From the NCBI RefSeq assembly GCF_946482535.1, contig NZ_CAMLRU010000010.1:1-29933 (forward strand): 29,933 nucleotides of DNA, in the 5' to 3' direction. The notes beneath the pieces are model-generated. The model saw only the letters and a list, made by a program, of their open reading frames with translations. It did not search any database and was not told the origin of the DNA. The translations under genes were made by a program, and so were the position numbers. The stretch is from an uncultured Flavobacterium sp. (GTDB taxonomy: Bacteria > Bacteroidota > Bacteroidia > Flavobacteriales > Flavobacteriaceae). Below, piece after piece: positions 1 to 6,177 of the stretch (position 1 is its first letter; each line of letters starts with the position of its first letter).

Positions 1-1
1 A

Positions 2-1789
2 ATTTCGTTTGATAACTATTCGAGAACTTCGGCTAAAATTCACCACGATACTGCTTCTGAATTCTTCAGAAAATTATATGACAAAGGTGATTTCATCGAA
101 GAAGTAACCGAACAATTATATGATGCGAAAGCTGAGCAGTTTTTGGCCGACCGTTTCGTAACCGGAACTTGTCCGAAATGTGAAAATCCGGAAGCTTACG
201 GTGATCAGTGCGAACGATGCGGTTCAACCTTAAATGCGACTGATTTAATCAATCCGAAATCTACCATTACGGGTGAAACCCCAATTATCAAAGCCACCAA
301 ACACTGGTTTTTACCTTTAGATCGCTACCAAGATTTTTTACAAAAATGGATTTTGGAAGACCACGCTAAAGACTGGAAAACCAATGTCTTGGGTCAAGTA
401 AAATCATGGTTAGACGACGGTTTAAAACCTCGTGCAGTGACTCGCGACTTAGATTGGGGAATTGATGTTCCGGTGGAAGGCGCCGAAGGCAAAAAATTAT
501 ATGTTTGGTTTGACGCTCCGATTGGTTACATTTCTGCTACCAAAGAATGGGCGGCTCGCGAAGGCAAAAACTGGGAAGATTATTGGAAAAAAGAGGACAC
601 TAAACTGGTTCATTTTATCGGAAAAGACAATATCGTTTTCCATTGTATCATTTTCCCGGCGATGTTAAAAGCGGAAGGCAGTTTTATTTTACCCGATAAT
701 GTTCCGGCGAACGAGTTCTTAAATTTGGAAGGCAACAAATTATCTACTTCTAAAAACTGGGCAGTTTGGTTGCACGAATACCTAATCGATTTCCCAGAAA
801 AGCAAGACGTGTTACGTTATGCCTTAACCGCCAACGCACCCGAAACCAAAGACAACGACTTTACCTGGAAAGATTTTCAGGCGAGAAATAACAACGAATT
901 GGCGGCTATTTTCGGAAACTTCATCAACCGCGTAGTCGTTTTAACCAATAAATATTACAACGGCATAGTGCCTTCGCCTAACGAATTTAGCAAGGTAGAC
1001 GAACAAACTTTAGCCGAATTAAAAGCGTATCCGGCAGTGATATCGAGTTCTATTGAAAGATATCGTTTCAGAGAAGCGCAAGGCGAATTGATGAATGTGG
1101 CGCGTCTCGGAAATAAATATTTAGCCGATGAAGAACCTTGGAAAATGGTGAAAACCAATCCGGAACGCGTACAAACGCAGATGTATGTGGCATTGCAAAT
1201 TGCTTCTGCTTTGGCCGTTTTATCAGAACCATTCTTGCCGTTTACTTCGCAAAAGTTATGCAAGATGTTGAACCTCGAATTGAACCATTGGAATTTGGAA
1301 TTTGACCAATGGAATTTGACCAAAGCCGGACACCAAATTGGCGAAGCCGAAATCTTATTTGCCCAAATTGAAGATGCCGAAATCCAAAAACAAATAGACA
1401 AACTCGAAGCCACCAAAAAAGCCAACGTTATGGAAAATCAAGTGACCGAACCACAAAAACCGACAACCACTTTTGAAGATTTCTCTAAATTGGATTTGCG
1501 TGTCGGAACGATTTTGGAAGCCGAAAAAATGCCTAAAGCCAATAAACTTTTGGTGTTAAAAGTCGATACCGGTATTGATGTTCGTACCATAGTTTCGGGA
1601 ATTGCTGAGCATTTTTCTCCGGAAGAAGTAGTTGGAAAAAGAGTAACAGTTTTAGTAAACTTAGCTCCAAGAGCATTGCGCGGTGTTGAAAGCCAAGGCA
1701 TGATTTTGATGACCAATGACCAAGAAGGCAAATTAGTTTTTGTCAATCCGGATGCGGATGGCGTGAATAATGGCGCTTTGATTAGTTAA
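2..1789 (+). CDS. metG: Methionyl-tRNA synthetase, 5'-truncated by window edge
   Basis: Charges tRNA-Met with methionine in the cytosol (class I aminoacyl-tRNA synthetase). The frame is open from base 2 and continues off the window, so the N-terminus with the HIGH motif (roughly 90 residues) is missing; no real start codon lies inside. Seen in order: an SFDNYSRT segment at the very start; a zinc knuckle with paired CxxC motifs (CPKC at about 170-181, CERC at about 209-220); the signature KLSTSK at 737-754, the KMSKS equivalent; an anticodon-binding helical domain; and from about 1465 an appended Trbp111/EMAP-type tRNA-binding domain ([11 protein letters not shown], then KVDTG). This long, C-terminally extended form is usual in Bacteroidota. 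The HAD gene follows after 10 bases and is probably cotranscribed. Very secure. Confidence 0.97.
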   Translation: MSFDNYSRTSAKIHHDTASEFFRKLYDKGDFIEEVTEQLYDAKAEQFLADRFVTGTCPKCENPEAYGDQCERCGSTLNATDLINPKSTITGETPIIKATKHWFLPLDRYQDFLQKWILEDHAKDWKTNVLGQVKSWLDDGLKPRAVTRDLDWGIDVPVEGAEGKKLYVWFDAPIGYISATKEWAAREGKNWEDYWKKEDTKLVHFIGKDNIVFHCIIFPAMLKAEGSFILPDNVPANEFLNLEGNKLSTSKNWAVWLHEYLIDFPEKQDVLRYALTANAPETKDNDFTWKDFQARNNNELAAIFGNFINRVVVLTNKYYNGIVPSPNEFSKVDEQTLAELKAYPAVISSSIERYRFREAQGELMNVARLGNKYLADEEPWKMVKTNPERVQTQMYVALQIASALAVLSEPFLPFTSQKLCKMLNLELNHWNLEFDQWNLTKAGHQIGEAEILFAQIEDAEIQKQIDKLEATKKANVMENQVTEPQKPTTTFEDFSKLDLRVGTILEAEKMPKANKLLVLKVDTGIDVRTIVSGIAEHFSPEEVVGKRVTVLVNLAPRALRGVESQGMILMTNDQEGKLVFVNPDADGVNNGALIS

Positions 1790-1799
1790 ATTAGATCCC

Positions 1800-2489
1800 A
1801 TGAATTTAAAAGTAATCGCTTTCGATGCCGATGACACTTTGTTTGTCAACGAACCGTACTTTCAGGAAACTGAAGAGAAGTTTTGTGCTTTGATGAGCGA
1901 TTATTTGTCGTACCAAGGCTTGTCGCAGGAATTGTTTAAAACCGAAATCGCCAATTTAGAACTTTACGGTTACGGAATTAAAGGCTATATCTTGTCGATG
2001 ATAGAAGCGGCGATGAGGATTTCCAACAACACCATTTCGATTGAAACCATTGAAAAGATTACCGAATACGGCAAAGAATTACTTCAAAAACCTATCGAGT
2101 TATTAGACGGCGTTGAAGAAACTTTACAAGCTTTGAACGGCAAATACAAATTGGTCGTGGCCACTAAAGGCGATTTGTTAGACCAAAGAAGAAAATTGCA
2201 CAACTCGGGTTTGGGACATTATTTTCACCACATAGAAGTGATGTCGGACAAAAAAGAAAAGGATTATGAAGATTTACTCAAGCGTTTGGAAATCAAAGCC
2301 GAGGAGTTTTTTATGATTGGCAATTCTTTAAAATCCGACGTGTTACCCGTGTTGAATATTGGTGGTCATGCGGTTCACATTCCGTTTCACACCACTTGGG
2401 AGCACGAAAAAATCAGTCACAAAGTAGAACATCCTAACTTCAAAGCTTTGGAAAAAATCACCGAAGTCTTGCCGATATTATTGTCTTAA
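1800..2489 (+). CDS. HAD-superfamily hydrolase (YjjG/phosphoglycolate phosphatase-like)
   Basis: A 229-residue cytosolic phosphatase-type protein. HAD motif I is DADDT near the N-terminus (nucleophile D9, acid/base D11). Motif II is the threonine in VVATKGD (T122). Motif IV lies in IGNSLKSD (about 173-180), with the terminal aspartate as Mg2+ ligand. Residues of about 18-90 form a helical cap of the C1 type. Substrate cannot be read from the sequence; relatives hydrolyse small phosphate monoesters such as nucleotides or phosphoglycolate. The ATG is 10 bases after metG and the stop is 1 base before the next gene, so it is the middle gene of a compact transcript. Family assignment is firm, substrate unknown. 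Confidence 0.9.
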   Translation: MNLKVIAFDADDTLFVNEPYFQETEEKFCALMSDYLSYQGLSQELFKTEIANLELYGYGIKGYILSMIEAAMRISNNTISIETIEKITEYGKELLQKPIELLDGVEETLQALNGKYKLVVATKGDLLDQRRKLHNSGLGHYFHHIEVMSDKKEKDYEDLLKRLEIKAEEFFMIGNSLKSDVLPVLNIGGHAVHIPFHTTWEHEKISHKVEHPNFKALEKITEVLPILLS

Positions 2490-2490
2490 A

Positions 2491-3114
2491 GTGAAGCACA
2501 AATTAAACCTTGATACTTGGAACCGGAAGGAACATTTCTTGTTTTTCAAGCAAATGGAAGAGCCTTTTTTTGGGATTATTGACAGAGTAGATTGCACTAA
2601 AGCTTATGCGAAAGCGAAAGAATCAGGGGTTTCCTTTTTTACTTATTATTTGCACAAAACTTTAGTAGCCATCAATGCTTTGGATAATTTTCGTTACCGA
2701 ATAATAGCGGGCGAAGTCTATTTGTTTGACCGAATTGACGCTTCGGCTACCATTTTGCGCAAAGACAAAACCTTTGGCTTTTCTTTGATGGAATACGACC
2801 AAGATTTGACTTTCTTTGCCGAAATTACCCGAAAAGAAATCGAGCGAATTCAGCAAACTACAGGATTAATTACCCGTGATTTTGACATTAATTTGATTCA
2901 CTTTTCTGCCTTACCTTGGATTGATTTTACGGCCTATTCTCATGCGCGAAGTTTTACTTGGCCGGATAGTTGTCCTAAAATTTCATTCGGAAAAATGGTC
3001 GAAGAAAACGGCAAAAAAACCATGGCAATTTCCGTGCATGTCCATCACGGTTTGGTAGATGGTTACCATGTTGGCCAATTTTTAACTTTACTGCAAGAGT
3101 TGTTAAACGAATAA
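2491..3114 (+). CDS. Chloramphenicol acetyltransferase-fold (CatA-like) acyltransferase
   Basis: A 207-residue protein of the type A chloramphenicol O-acetyltransferase family, which forms trimers and transfers acetyl from acetyl-CoA. The N-terminus (LDTWNRKEHF) matches the family opening, and the C-terminus has the catalytic block HVHHGLVDGYH, with the active-site histidine and structural aspartate of the HHxxxDG motif intact. Length fits the family (about 210-220). The start is GTG at 2491, one base after the HAD stop; no ATG lies nearby in frame. The housekeeping context beside metG, with no mobile element, argues for a chromosomal family member of unknown natural substrate rather than an acquired resistance gene. 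Enzyme class likely; drug acetylation not supported. Confidence 0.85.
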   Translation: MKHKLNLDTWNRKEHFLFFKQMEEPFFGIIDRVDCTKAYAKAKESGVSFFTYYLHKTLVAINALDNFRYRIIAGEVYLFDRIDASATILRKDKTFGFSLMEYDQDLTFFAEITRKEIERIQQTTGLITRDFDINLIHFSALPWIDFTAYSHARSFTWPDSCPKISFGKMVEENGKKTMAISVHVHHGLVDGYHVGQFLTLLQELLNE

Positions 3115-3127
3115 TTTTTTAACTTTA
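3099..3127 (+). promoter_or_regulatory. Probable promoter of the ferritin gene
   Basis: TAACTTTA (3120-3127) matches the Bacteroidota -7 box TAnnTTTG at 7 of 8 positions. GTTG (3099-3102) lies 17 bases upstream as a -33 element. It overlaps the end of the CAT-like gene and leaves a leader of about 10 bases before the ferritin ATG. Inferred from consensus only. Confidence 0.45.
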
Positions 3128-3143
3128 CAGAAAAAAGAAATCT

Positions 3144-3665
3144 ATGTTACAATCTAATATCGAAAAAGCCTTAAATAACCAAATTCGCATTGAAGCGGAA
3201 TCATCACAAATCTACCTTTCAATGGCTTGTTGGGCAGAAGTTCAAGGACTGGAAGGCGTAGCACAATTTATGTTTGCCCAATCCGATGAAGAACGCCAAC
3301 ACATGTTAAAACTCGTTAAATATGTGAATGAAAGAGGTTCACATGCCGTAATTACGGAACTAAAAGCGCCCAAAACAAAATTCGGAACCTTCAAAGAAAT
3401 GTTTGAAGAATTGTACCAACATGAATTGTTTGTCTCTAATTCTATCAATGAATTGGTTCATATTACCTTAGGCGAAAAAGATTATGCAACCCATAATTTC
3501 TTGCAATGGTATGTGGCCGAACAAATAGAAGAAGAAGCTCAGGCCAAGACTATCTTAGATAAAATCAATTTGATTGGTGAAGATCGCGGCGGTTTGTATT
3601 TGTTTGATCGTGACATCCAACAATTGGTGGTGACCAGCTCGGTTTCGTTGAACACCAAACCATAA
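3144..3665 (+). CDS. ftnA: Bacterial non-heme ferritin
   Basis: Iron storage protein of 173 residues that oxidises Fe(II) at a di-iron centre and stores ferric mineral in a 24-subunit cytosolic shell. All expected ferroxidase ligands are present: E17 and Y24 in helix A, E49 and H52 in the EERQH motif, E93, and Q126 in the AEQIEEE stretch. Length matches E. coli FtnA (about 165). It probably has its own promoter overlapping the previous gene. The small Lys/Cys-rich gene 37 bases downstream shares its terminator and may be cotranscribed. No Fur-like site is recognisable by eye. Confidence 0.96.
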   Translation: MLQSNIEKALNNQIRIEAESSQIYLSMACWAEVQGLEGVAQFMFAQSDEERQHMLKLVKYVNERGSHAVITELKAPKTKFGTFKEMFEELYQHELFVSNSINELVHITLGEKDYATHNFLQWYVAEQIEEEAQAKTILDKINLIGEDRGGLYLFDRDIQQLVVTSSVSLNTKP

Positions 3666-3702
3666 GCGGTTTCAAAACGTACTTATTATAAATGCAGTTA
3701 GG

Positions 3703-3903
3703 GTGAGCAAGAAAGAAAAAAATAAGACCAAAGACAAGGACAAAAAGCATAAAAAACTACTCCTTAAAACACACAAACTTGCCGAAAACTGCAAGTCGGA
3801 GTGTTGTGAAAAATACAAAAAATCAGAAGACAAAAGGTGCAAAAAATGCCCGATGTTTGATTTGTTTAAAAAGCTCAATAAACTAAAAAGCCTTCAAGAA
3901 TAG
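3703..3903 (+). CDS. Small Lys/Cys-rich protein of unknown function
   Basis: A 66-residue protein starting at GTG (3703), 37 bases after ferritin. The first 25 residues are almost all lysine with some Asp/Asn/Thr. A five-cysteine module follows: C30, C34, C35, C46, C49, arranged CxxxCC and later CxxCP, then a short amphipathic tail. No signal peptide or membrane segment. The cysteine pattern suggests metal binding (zinc or iron-sulfur) or redox chemistry, and the basic N-terminus could bind nucleic acid; neither can be shown. Its stop codon lies inside the downstream terminator hairpin, so coding and termination signals overlap, which supports a real, closely trimmed gene. I recognise no named family. 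Confidence 0.65.
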   Translation: MSKKEKNKTKDKDKKHKKLLLKTHKLAENCKSECCEKYKKSEDKRCKKCPMFDLFKKLNKLKSLQE

Positions 3904-3914
3904 AAGGCTTTTTT
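3885..3914. terminator. Bidirectional intrinsic terminator
   Basis: The 11-base arm AAAAAGCCTTC (3885-3895) pairs with GAAGGCTTTTT (3903-3913) around a 7-base loop, with T-runs on both strands. It serves the ferritin/Lys-Cys transcript and the convergent minus-strand gene at 3917-4345. The TAG stop of the upstream gene is partly in the loop and the second arm. Confidence 0.85.
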
Positions 3915-3916
3915 AT

Positions 3917-4345
3917 TTAGTCGAAGTAGGTCCAATTTGAACCGTCGCTAATGACGATTACACTTCTTTTACTGCCTTCATACATGTAAATTTCGGTGCT
4001 TCCGGTAGTTGACCCTTTGGGAAATAACAAACCGCCGCTTGACGTTAATTTTGCGGTTACAGTATTTTGAATATTTCTGACGATGTAAATTCTACCCGGA
4101 AAAGCTGTTGCGCTGGGCAATCTGAATTCTTGGTCGGTGGCTTGCGGCGCTATTGAAATATAAACTCCGTCATTAATTAGCGTGGCGGAACCGCTTCCGG
4201 TAAGCGTTACTGTTTTGACTGATAAATTTCCGTTGATGTCGAGTGTGCTTAACGGAGAAGTGGTGTTAATCCCAACTTGTGCCCAGCCCAAATGAACGGT
4301 ACTAAAGACCGAAATTAAAATCAATATTAATTTTAATAGCTTCAT
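3917..4345 (-). CDS. Secreted protein of unknown function
   Basis: A 142-residue exported protein. The N-terminus is a classic signal peptide (MKLLKLILILISVFSTVHLG, cleavage probably after WAQ at about residue 23). It is followed by VGINTTSPLSTLDINGNLSV, a motif common at the start of flavobacterial surface proteins of the tail-fibre-like or adhesin type. The rest is beta-rich and Ser/Thr/Gly-rich, ending DGSNWTYFD. There are no cysteines after the signal peptide and no lipobox, and it lacks the long type IX sorting domain. It is transcribed alone, converging on the ferritin transcript, and shares its terminator. Surface or periplasmic location is likely; function unknown. Confidence 0.8.
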   Translation of the reverse strand: MKLLKLILILISVFSTVHLGWAQVGINTTSPLSTLDINGNLSVKTVTLTGSGSATLINDGVYISIAPQATDQEFRLPSATAFPGRIYIVRNIQNTVTAKLTSSGGLLFPKGSTTGSTEIYMYEGSKRSVIVISDGSNWTYFD

Positions 4346-4496
4346 TTTTAGTTGGTTTTGACAGATTAACCAAAATAAATGTAGCTAAATTATTGTCCCG
4401 CAGTTAACTGTGTGTTTCTAAATTGTCATCGAAAACGTTTTCGTGTTGACAACTTTCTATATTTAGAGTTAAACTTTTAAGAAAAATGAAATAAAA

Positions 4497-4534
4497 AATA
4501 AAAAACGCTGATTTGCTTTTTTAACAAATCAGCG
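4497..4534 (-). terminator. Intrinsic terminator of the minus-strand HRDC gene
   Basis: Perfect 10-base stem CGCTGATTTG (4506-4515) / CAAATCAGCG (4525-4534) with a 9-base loop. On the minus strand it is followed by a T-rich run (complement of the A-run at 4497-4505). It lies 15 bases past the stop of the gene at 4549-4989. The rest of 4346-4496 is AT-rich with no convincing consensus promoter for the secreted-protein gene. Confidence 0.85.
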
Positions 4535-4548
4535 GTTTTCATAAATTT

Positions 4549-4989
4549 CTAAAGCGCATTTAAGACGGCTAAAATGTCTTCCCCATATTTCTCCGTTCTG
4601 GCTTTTCCGAAACCCGAAACTTGCTCTAACTCCTCCAAGTTTTGCGGATTGGATTTAGCCACTGCTATTAAATGAGAGTTATGACAAATTCTGAAGGCCG
4701 ACCAATCTAACTTTTGGGCTAAGTCGTTTCGCCACTGTCGCAAGGCGTTAAAAATTTTACTTTCATGTGGTGACAATTCCTCTTCGAAAATTTTGTTTTC
4801 CGGTTTTGCACTCTTAACTGTTTTGGGCAAATAGAACACTACTGCTGACCAAAAGTCAACGGAACCGGTGGTTACAAAATTGCTGGAAGCTAGTTTTACC
4901 TCAACACTGTCTAAAAACGCATTCATCTTAGCTTGGTCTTCTTGGAAAAATTCTTTGGCCAATCGAATGTTAAACACTTTGATGTTCAT
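4549..4989 (-). CDS. Stand-alone HRDC-domain protein
   Basis: A 146-residue protein whose C-terminal half (about 68-146) is an HRDC domain: KIFNALRQWRNDLAQKLDWSA, then NPQNLEELEQVSGFGKARTE, the helix-hairpin nucleic-acid-binding fold found at the end of RecQ helicases and RNase D. The N-terminal 65 residues (FNIRLAKEFFQEDQAKMNAF) resemble no catalytic domain I know. Because no helicase or exonuclease domain precedes it, it is probably a small accessory DNA-binding protein. It lies downstream of ssb on the same strand with 78 bases between, so cotranscription with ssb is plausible, consistent with a DNA repair or recombination role (inference). It ends at a strong terminator. Confidence 0.82.
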   Translation of the reverse strand: MNIKVFNIRLAKEFFQEDQAKMNAFLDSVEVKLASSNFVTTGSVDFWSAVVFYLPKTVKSAKPENKIFEEELSPHESKIFNALRQWRNDLAQKLDWSAFRICHNSHLIAVAKSNPQNLEELEQVSGFGKARTEKYGEDILAVLNAL

Positions 4990-5020
4990 CTCTGCTGCTA
5001 TTTTAGCTAAACCCTTTACA

Positions 5021-5051
5021 ATTCCCCATTCACCATAAGGGAACGGGGAAT
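5021..5051 (-). other. Hairpin between ssb and the HRDC gene
   Basis: ATTCCCC (5021-5027) and GGGGAAT (5045-5051) form a 7-base perfect stem with a 17-base loop. There is no T-run after it on the minus strand, so it looks less like a terminator than an attenuating or processing hairpin, or chance. No function assigned. Confidence 0.35.
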
Positions 5052-5067
5052 GCTTCGGGAACGCATT

Positions 5068-5400
5068 TTATTTACCTAACAACAAAATGTCATTTACCAC
5101 CACTTCGGTAACGTAGCGTTTAGTACCATCTTTGTCTTCGTAACTTCTGTGGGTTAATTTACCGTCAATGGCTATTTCTTTGCCTTTGGTGACATACTTT
5201 TCAATGATTTCTGCCGTCTTGCCCCAAGCTACGACTTTGTGCCATTCGGTGTTTTCGACTTTTTCACCTTTGTCGTTGGTGTAATAATCATTAGTAGCGA
5301 TGGTGATGTTGGCTACTTTTTTTCCTCCGTCAAAGGCTTTTACTTCCGGTTCTTGACCTACGTGTCCGATTAATTGTACTCTGTTTTTCATGGCATTCAT
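5068..5400 (-). CDS. ssb: Single-stranded DNA-binding protein, short form
   Basis: A 110-residue OB-fold protein. NRVQLIGHVGQEPEVK, VANITIATND, EWHKVVAWGKTAEI and VTKGKEIAIDGKLTHRSYEDKDG are canonical SSB blocks. It binds ssDNA during replication and repair. Unlike housekeeping SSB it stops right after the OB fold (VVVNDILLLGK) and lacks the disordered tail and acidic DDDIPF-like tip that recruits partners. Two in-frame ATG codons occur (5400 and 5391, encoding MNAM); either is possible and the protein differs by three residues. Such short paralogues are common in Flavobacteriia, so the main ssb is probably elsewhere. The HRDC-domain gene follows on the same strand. Confidence 0.95.
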   Translation of the reverse strand: MNAMKNRVQLIGHVGQEPEVKAFDGGKKVANITIATNDYYTNDKGEKVENTEWHKVVAWGKTAEIIEKYVTKGKEIAIDGKLTHRSYEDKDGTKRYVTEVVVNDILLLGK

Positions 5401-5553
5401 GGCGTTTAAAATTTAAATGTTATTGTTTCTTTTTGTTCTCGGTTCCCGGTTTATCATTTCCGTTGTTGGTTTCCGATGGTACAAAGTTGTGACGGCTTTC
5501 AAAAAATAGTCGGTTTCTTATCGTTTACTTTCGGTTGTAATTGTTTGCACCCG

Positions 5554-5583
5554 TTTGTAAATAGAAAACTTTTCTTATATTTG
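5554..5583 (+). promoter_or_regulatory. Consensus Bacteroidota promoter
   Basis: TTTG (5554-5557), an 18-base spacer, then TATATTTG (5576-5583): full matches to both the -33 and -7 elements. Transcription would start near 5590 and read through the structured repeat at 5625-5691 before the zinc-ribbon gene at 5774. This is the best promoter in the window. The rest of the 373-base gap 5401-5773 holds the ssb upstream region (no clear promoter) and the structured repeat. Confidence 0.7.
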
Positions 5584-5624
5584 GCTTACATTTAAGCGTC
5601 CAAAACAAAAAGACAATCCCTATT

Positions 5625-5691
5625 TAGCCCTGATTGCAGTGGCATCCTTTTATGCCCGTCGGGCATAAAAGATAGAACGGAAAGCAGGAAC
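5625..5691 (+). ncRNA. Structured repeat / candidate leader RNA, copy 1
   Basis: A 67-base element beginning TAGCCCTGATTGCAG and ending CGGAAAGCAGGAAC. The outer helix pairs CCTG (5629-5632) with CAGG (5685-5688). It continues as TT/AA and C-G pairs separated by A-G and G-A mismatches (5633/5684 and 5636/5681). Inside is a perfect hairpin: 10-base arms 5648... TTTATGCCC / GGGCATAAA around a 3-base GTC loop (5648-5670). A second copy with the same arms lies at 28681-28728 on the minus strand. It sits downstream of a consensus promoter, so it is probably transcribed. It may belong to a structured RNA class known from Bacteroidota such as the Flavo-1 motif; I cannot confirm that from memory of the consensus. 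Confidence 0.55.
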
Positions 5692-5773
5692 ACGGTTGCC
5701 AAGAACGCCCAAACTTTCCGCTCCAAATGATCAACAGCTTTTAGGGAAAAGTATAATTTGTAACAAGAACCCT

Positions 5774-6124
5774 ATGGACAAAAAGTGTTTAGAATGTGGC
5801 GACAAAATTGTGGGTCGTGAGGACAAAAAGTTCTGCAGCGATGGTTGCCGTAATGCCTTTAACAACAAAATCAACAAGGACACCAATAATTATATGCGCA
5901 ACACCAACAATAAATTGCGCAAAAACTACCGCATACTCACGGAATTAAATGCGGAAGGAAAATCGAAAACCACTAAAATTAAGCTGCTGAGCAAGGGTTT
6001 TGATTTTGACTATATGACCAATATAAGGCAGACCAAAACCGGAAATACTTATTATTTTGTTTACGATCAAGGCTATATGATTTTGGACAATGATTTTTAT
6101 GTGTTGGTTAAAAAAGATATTTAG
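5774..6124 (+). CDS. Small zinc-ribbon protein (DUF2116-like)
   Basis: A 116-residue cytosolic protein. The N-terminus carries a zinc ribbon: C5xxC8 (KCLECGDKI) and C21xxxC25 (FCSDGCRNAF), then a basic Asn/Lys-rich helix (NNKINKDTNNYMRNTNNKLRKNYR). The second half (about 60-116) contains GFDFDYMTNIRQTKTGNTYYFVYDQGY, a small alpha/beta domain seen in Bacteroidota hypothetical proteins. I chose ATG at 5774 because the zinc ribbon begins there; the frame is open further upstream to a TTG at 5696, but that lies just past the structured repeat and adds 26 residues unlike the family. A nucleic-acid-binding role is plausible, not shown. Confidence 0.8.
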   Translation: MDKKCLECGDKIVGREDKKFCSDGCRNAFNNKINKDTNNYMRNTNNKLRKNYRILTELNAEGKSKTTKIKLLSKGFDFDYMTNIRQTKTGNTYYFVYDQGYMILDNDFYVLVKKDI

Positions 6125-6131
6125 TAAATTT
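6103..6131 (+). promoter_or_regulatory. Probable promoter of the M28 peptidase gene
   Basis: GTTG (6103-6106), 17 bases, then TAAATTTA (6124-6131; 7 of 8 to TAnnTTTG). Same architecture as the ferritin promoter. It overlaps the stop of the previous gene and leaves a leader of about 40 bases. Confidence 0.45.
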
Positions 6132-6177
6132 ACCAAGTCCTTTTGCGTTTACTAAAAGAACAAACAACTAACCAACG

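Noticed and set aside
955..1746. Long minus-strand open frames inside metG (955-1425 and 1438-1746)
   Set aside because: They are antisense to a strongly conserved synthetase, have no family features and follow from its codon use.
2491..3114. Acquired chloramphenicol resistance gene
   Set aside because: The catalytic motif is present, but the gene is in a housekeeping run with metG, has no mobile element nearby, and belongs to a family common in Bacteroidota chromosomes with unknown substrates.
5648..5670. Intrinsic terminator in the gap before the zinc-ribbon gene
   Set aside because: The stem is strong but no T-run follows on either strand, and it lies within a larger conserved structure.
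5625..5691. CRISPR unit or insertion-sequence end
   Set aside because: Only two dispersed copies in opposite orientation, no regular spacers, no cas or transposase gene, and no target-site duplication.
5696..5773. TTG start extending the zinc-ribbon gene upstream
   Set aside because: The 26 extra residues are unlike a protein start, lie directly after the structured repeat, and the zinc ribbon begins at the ATG at 5774.
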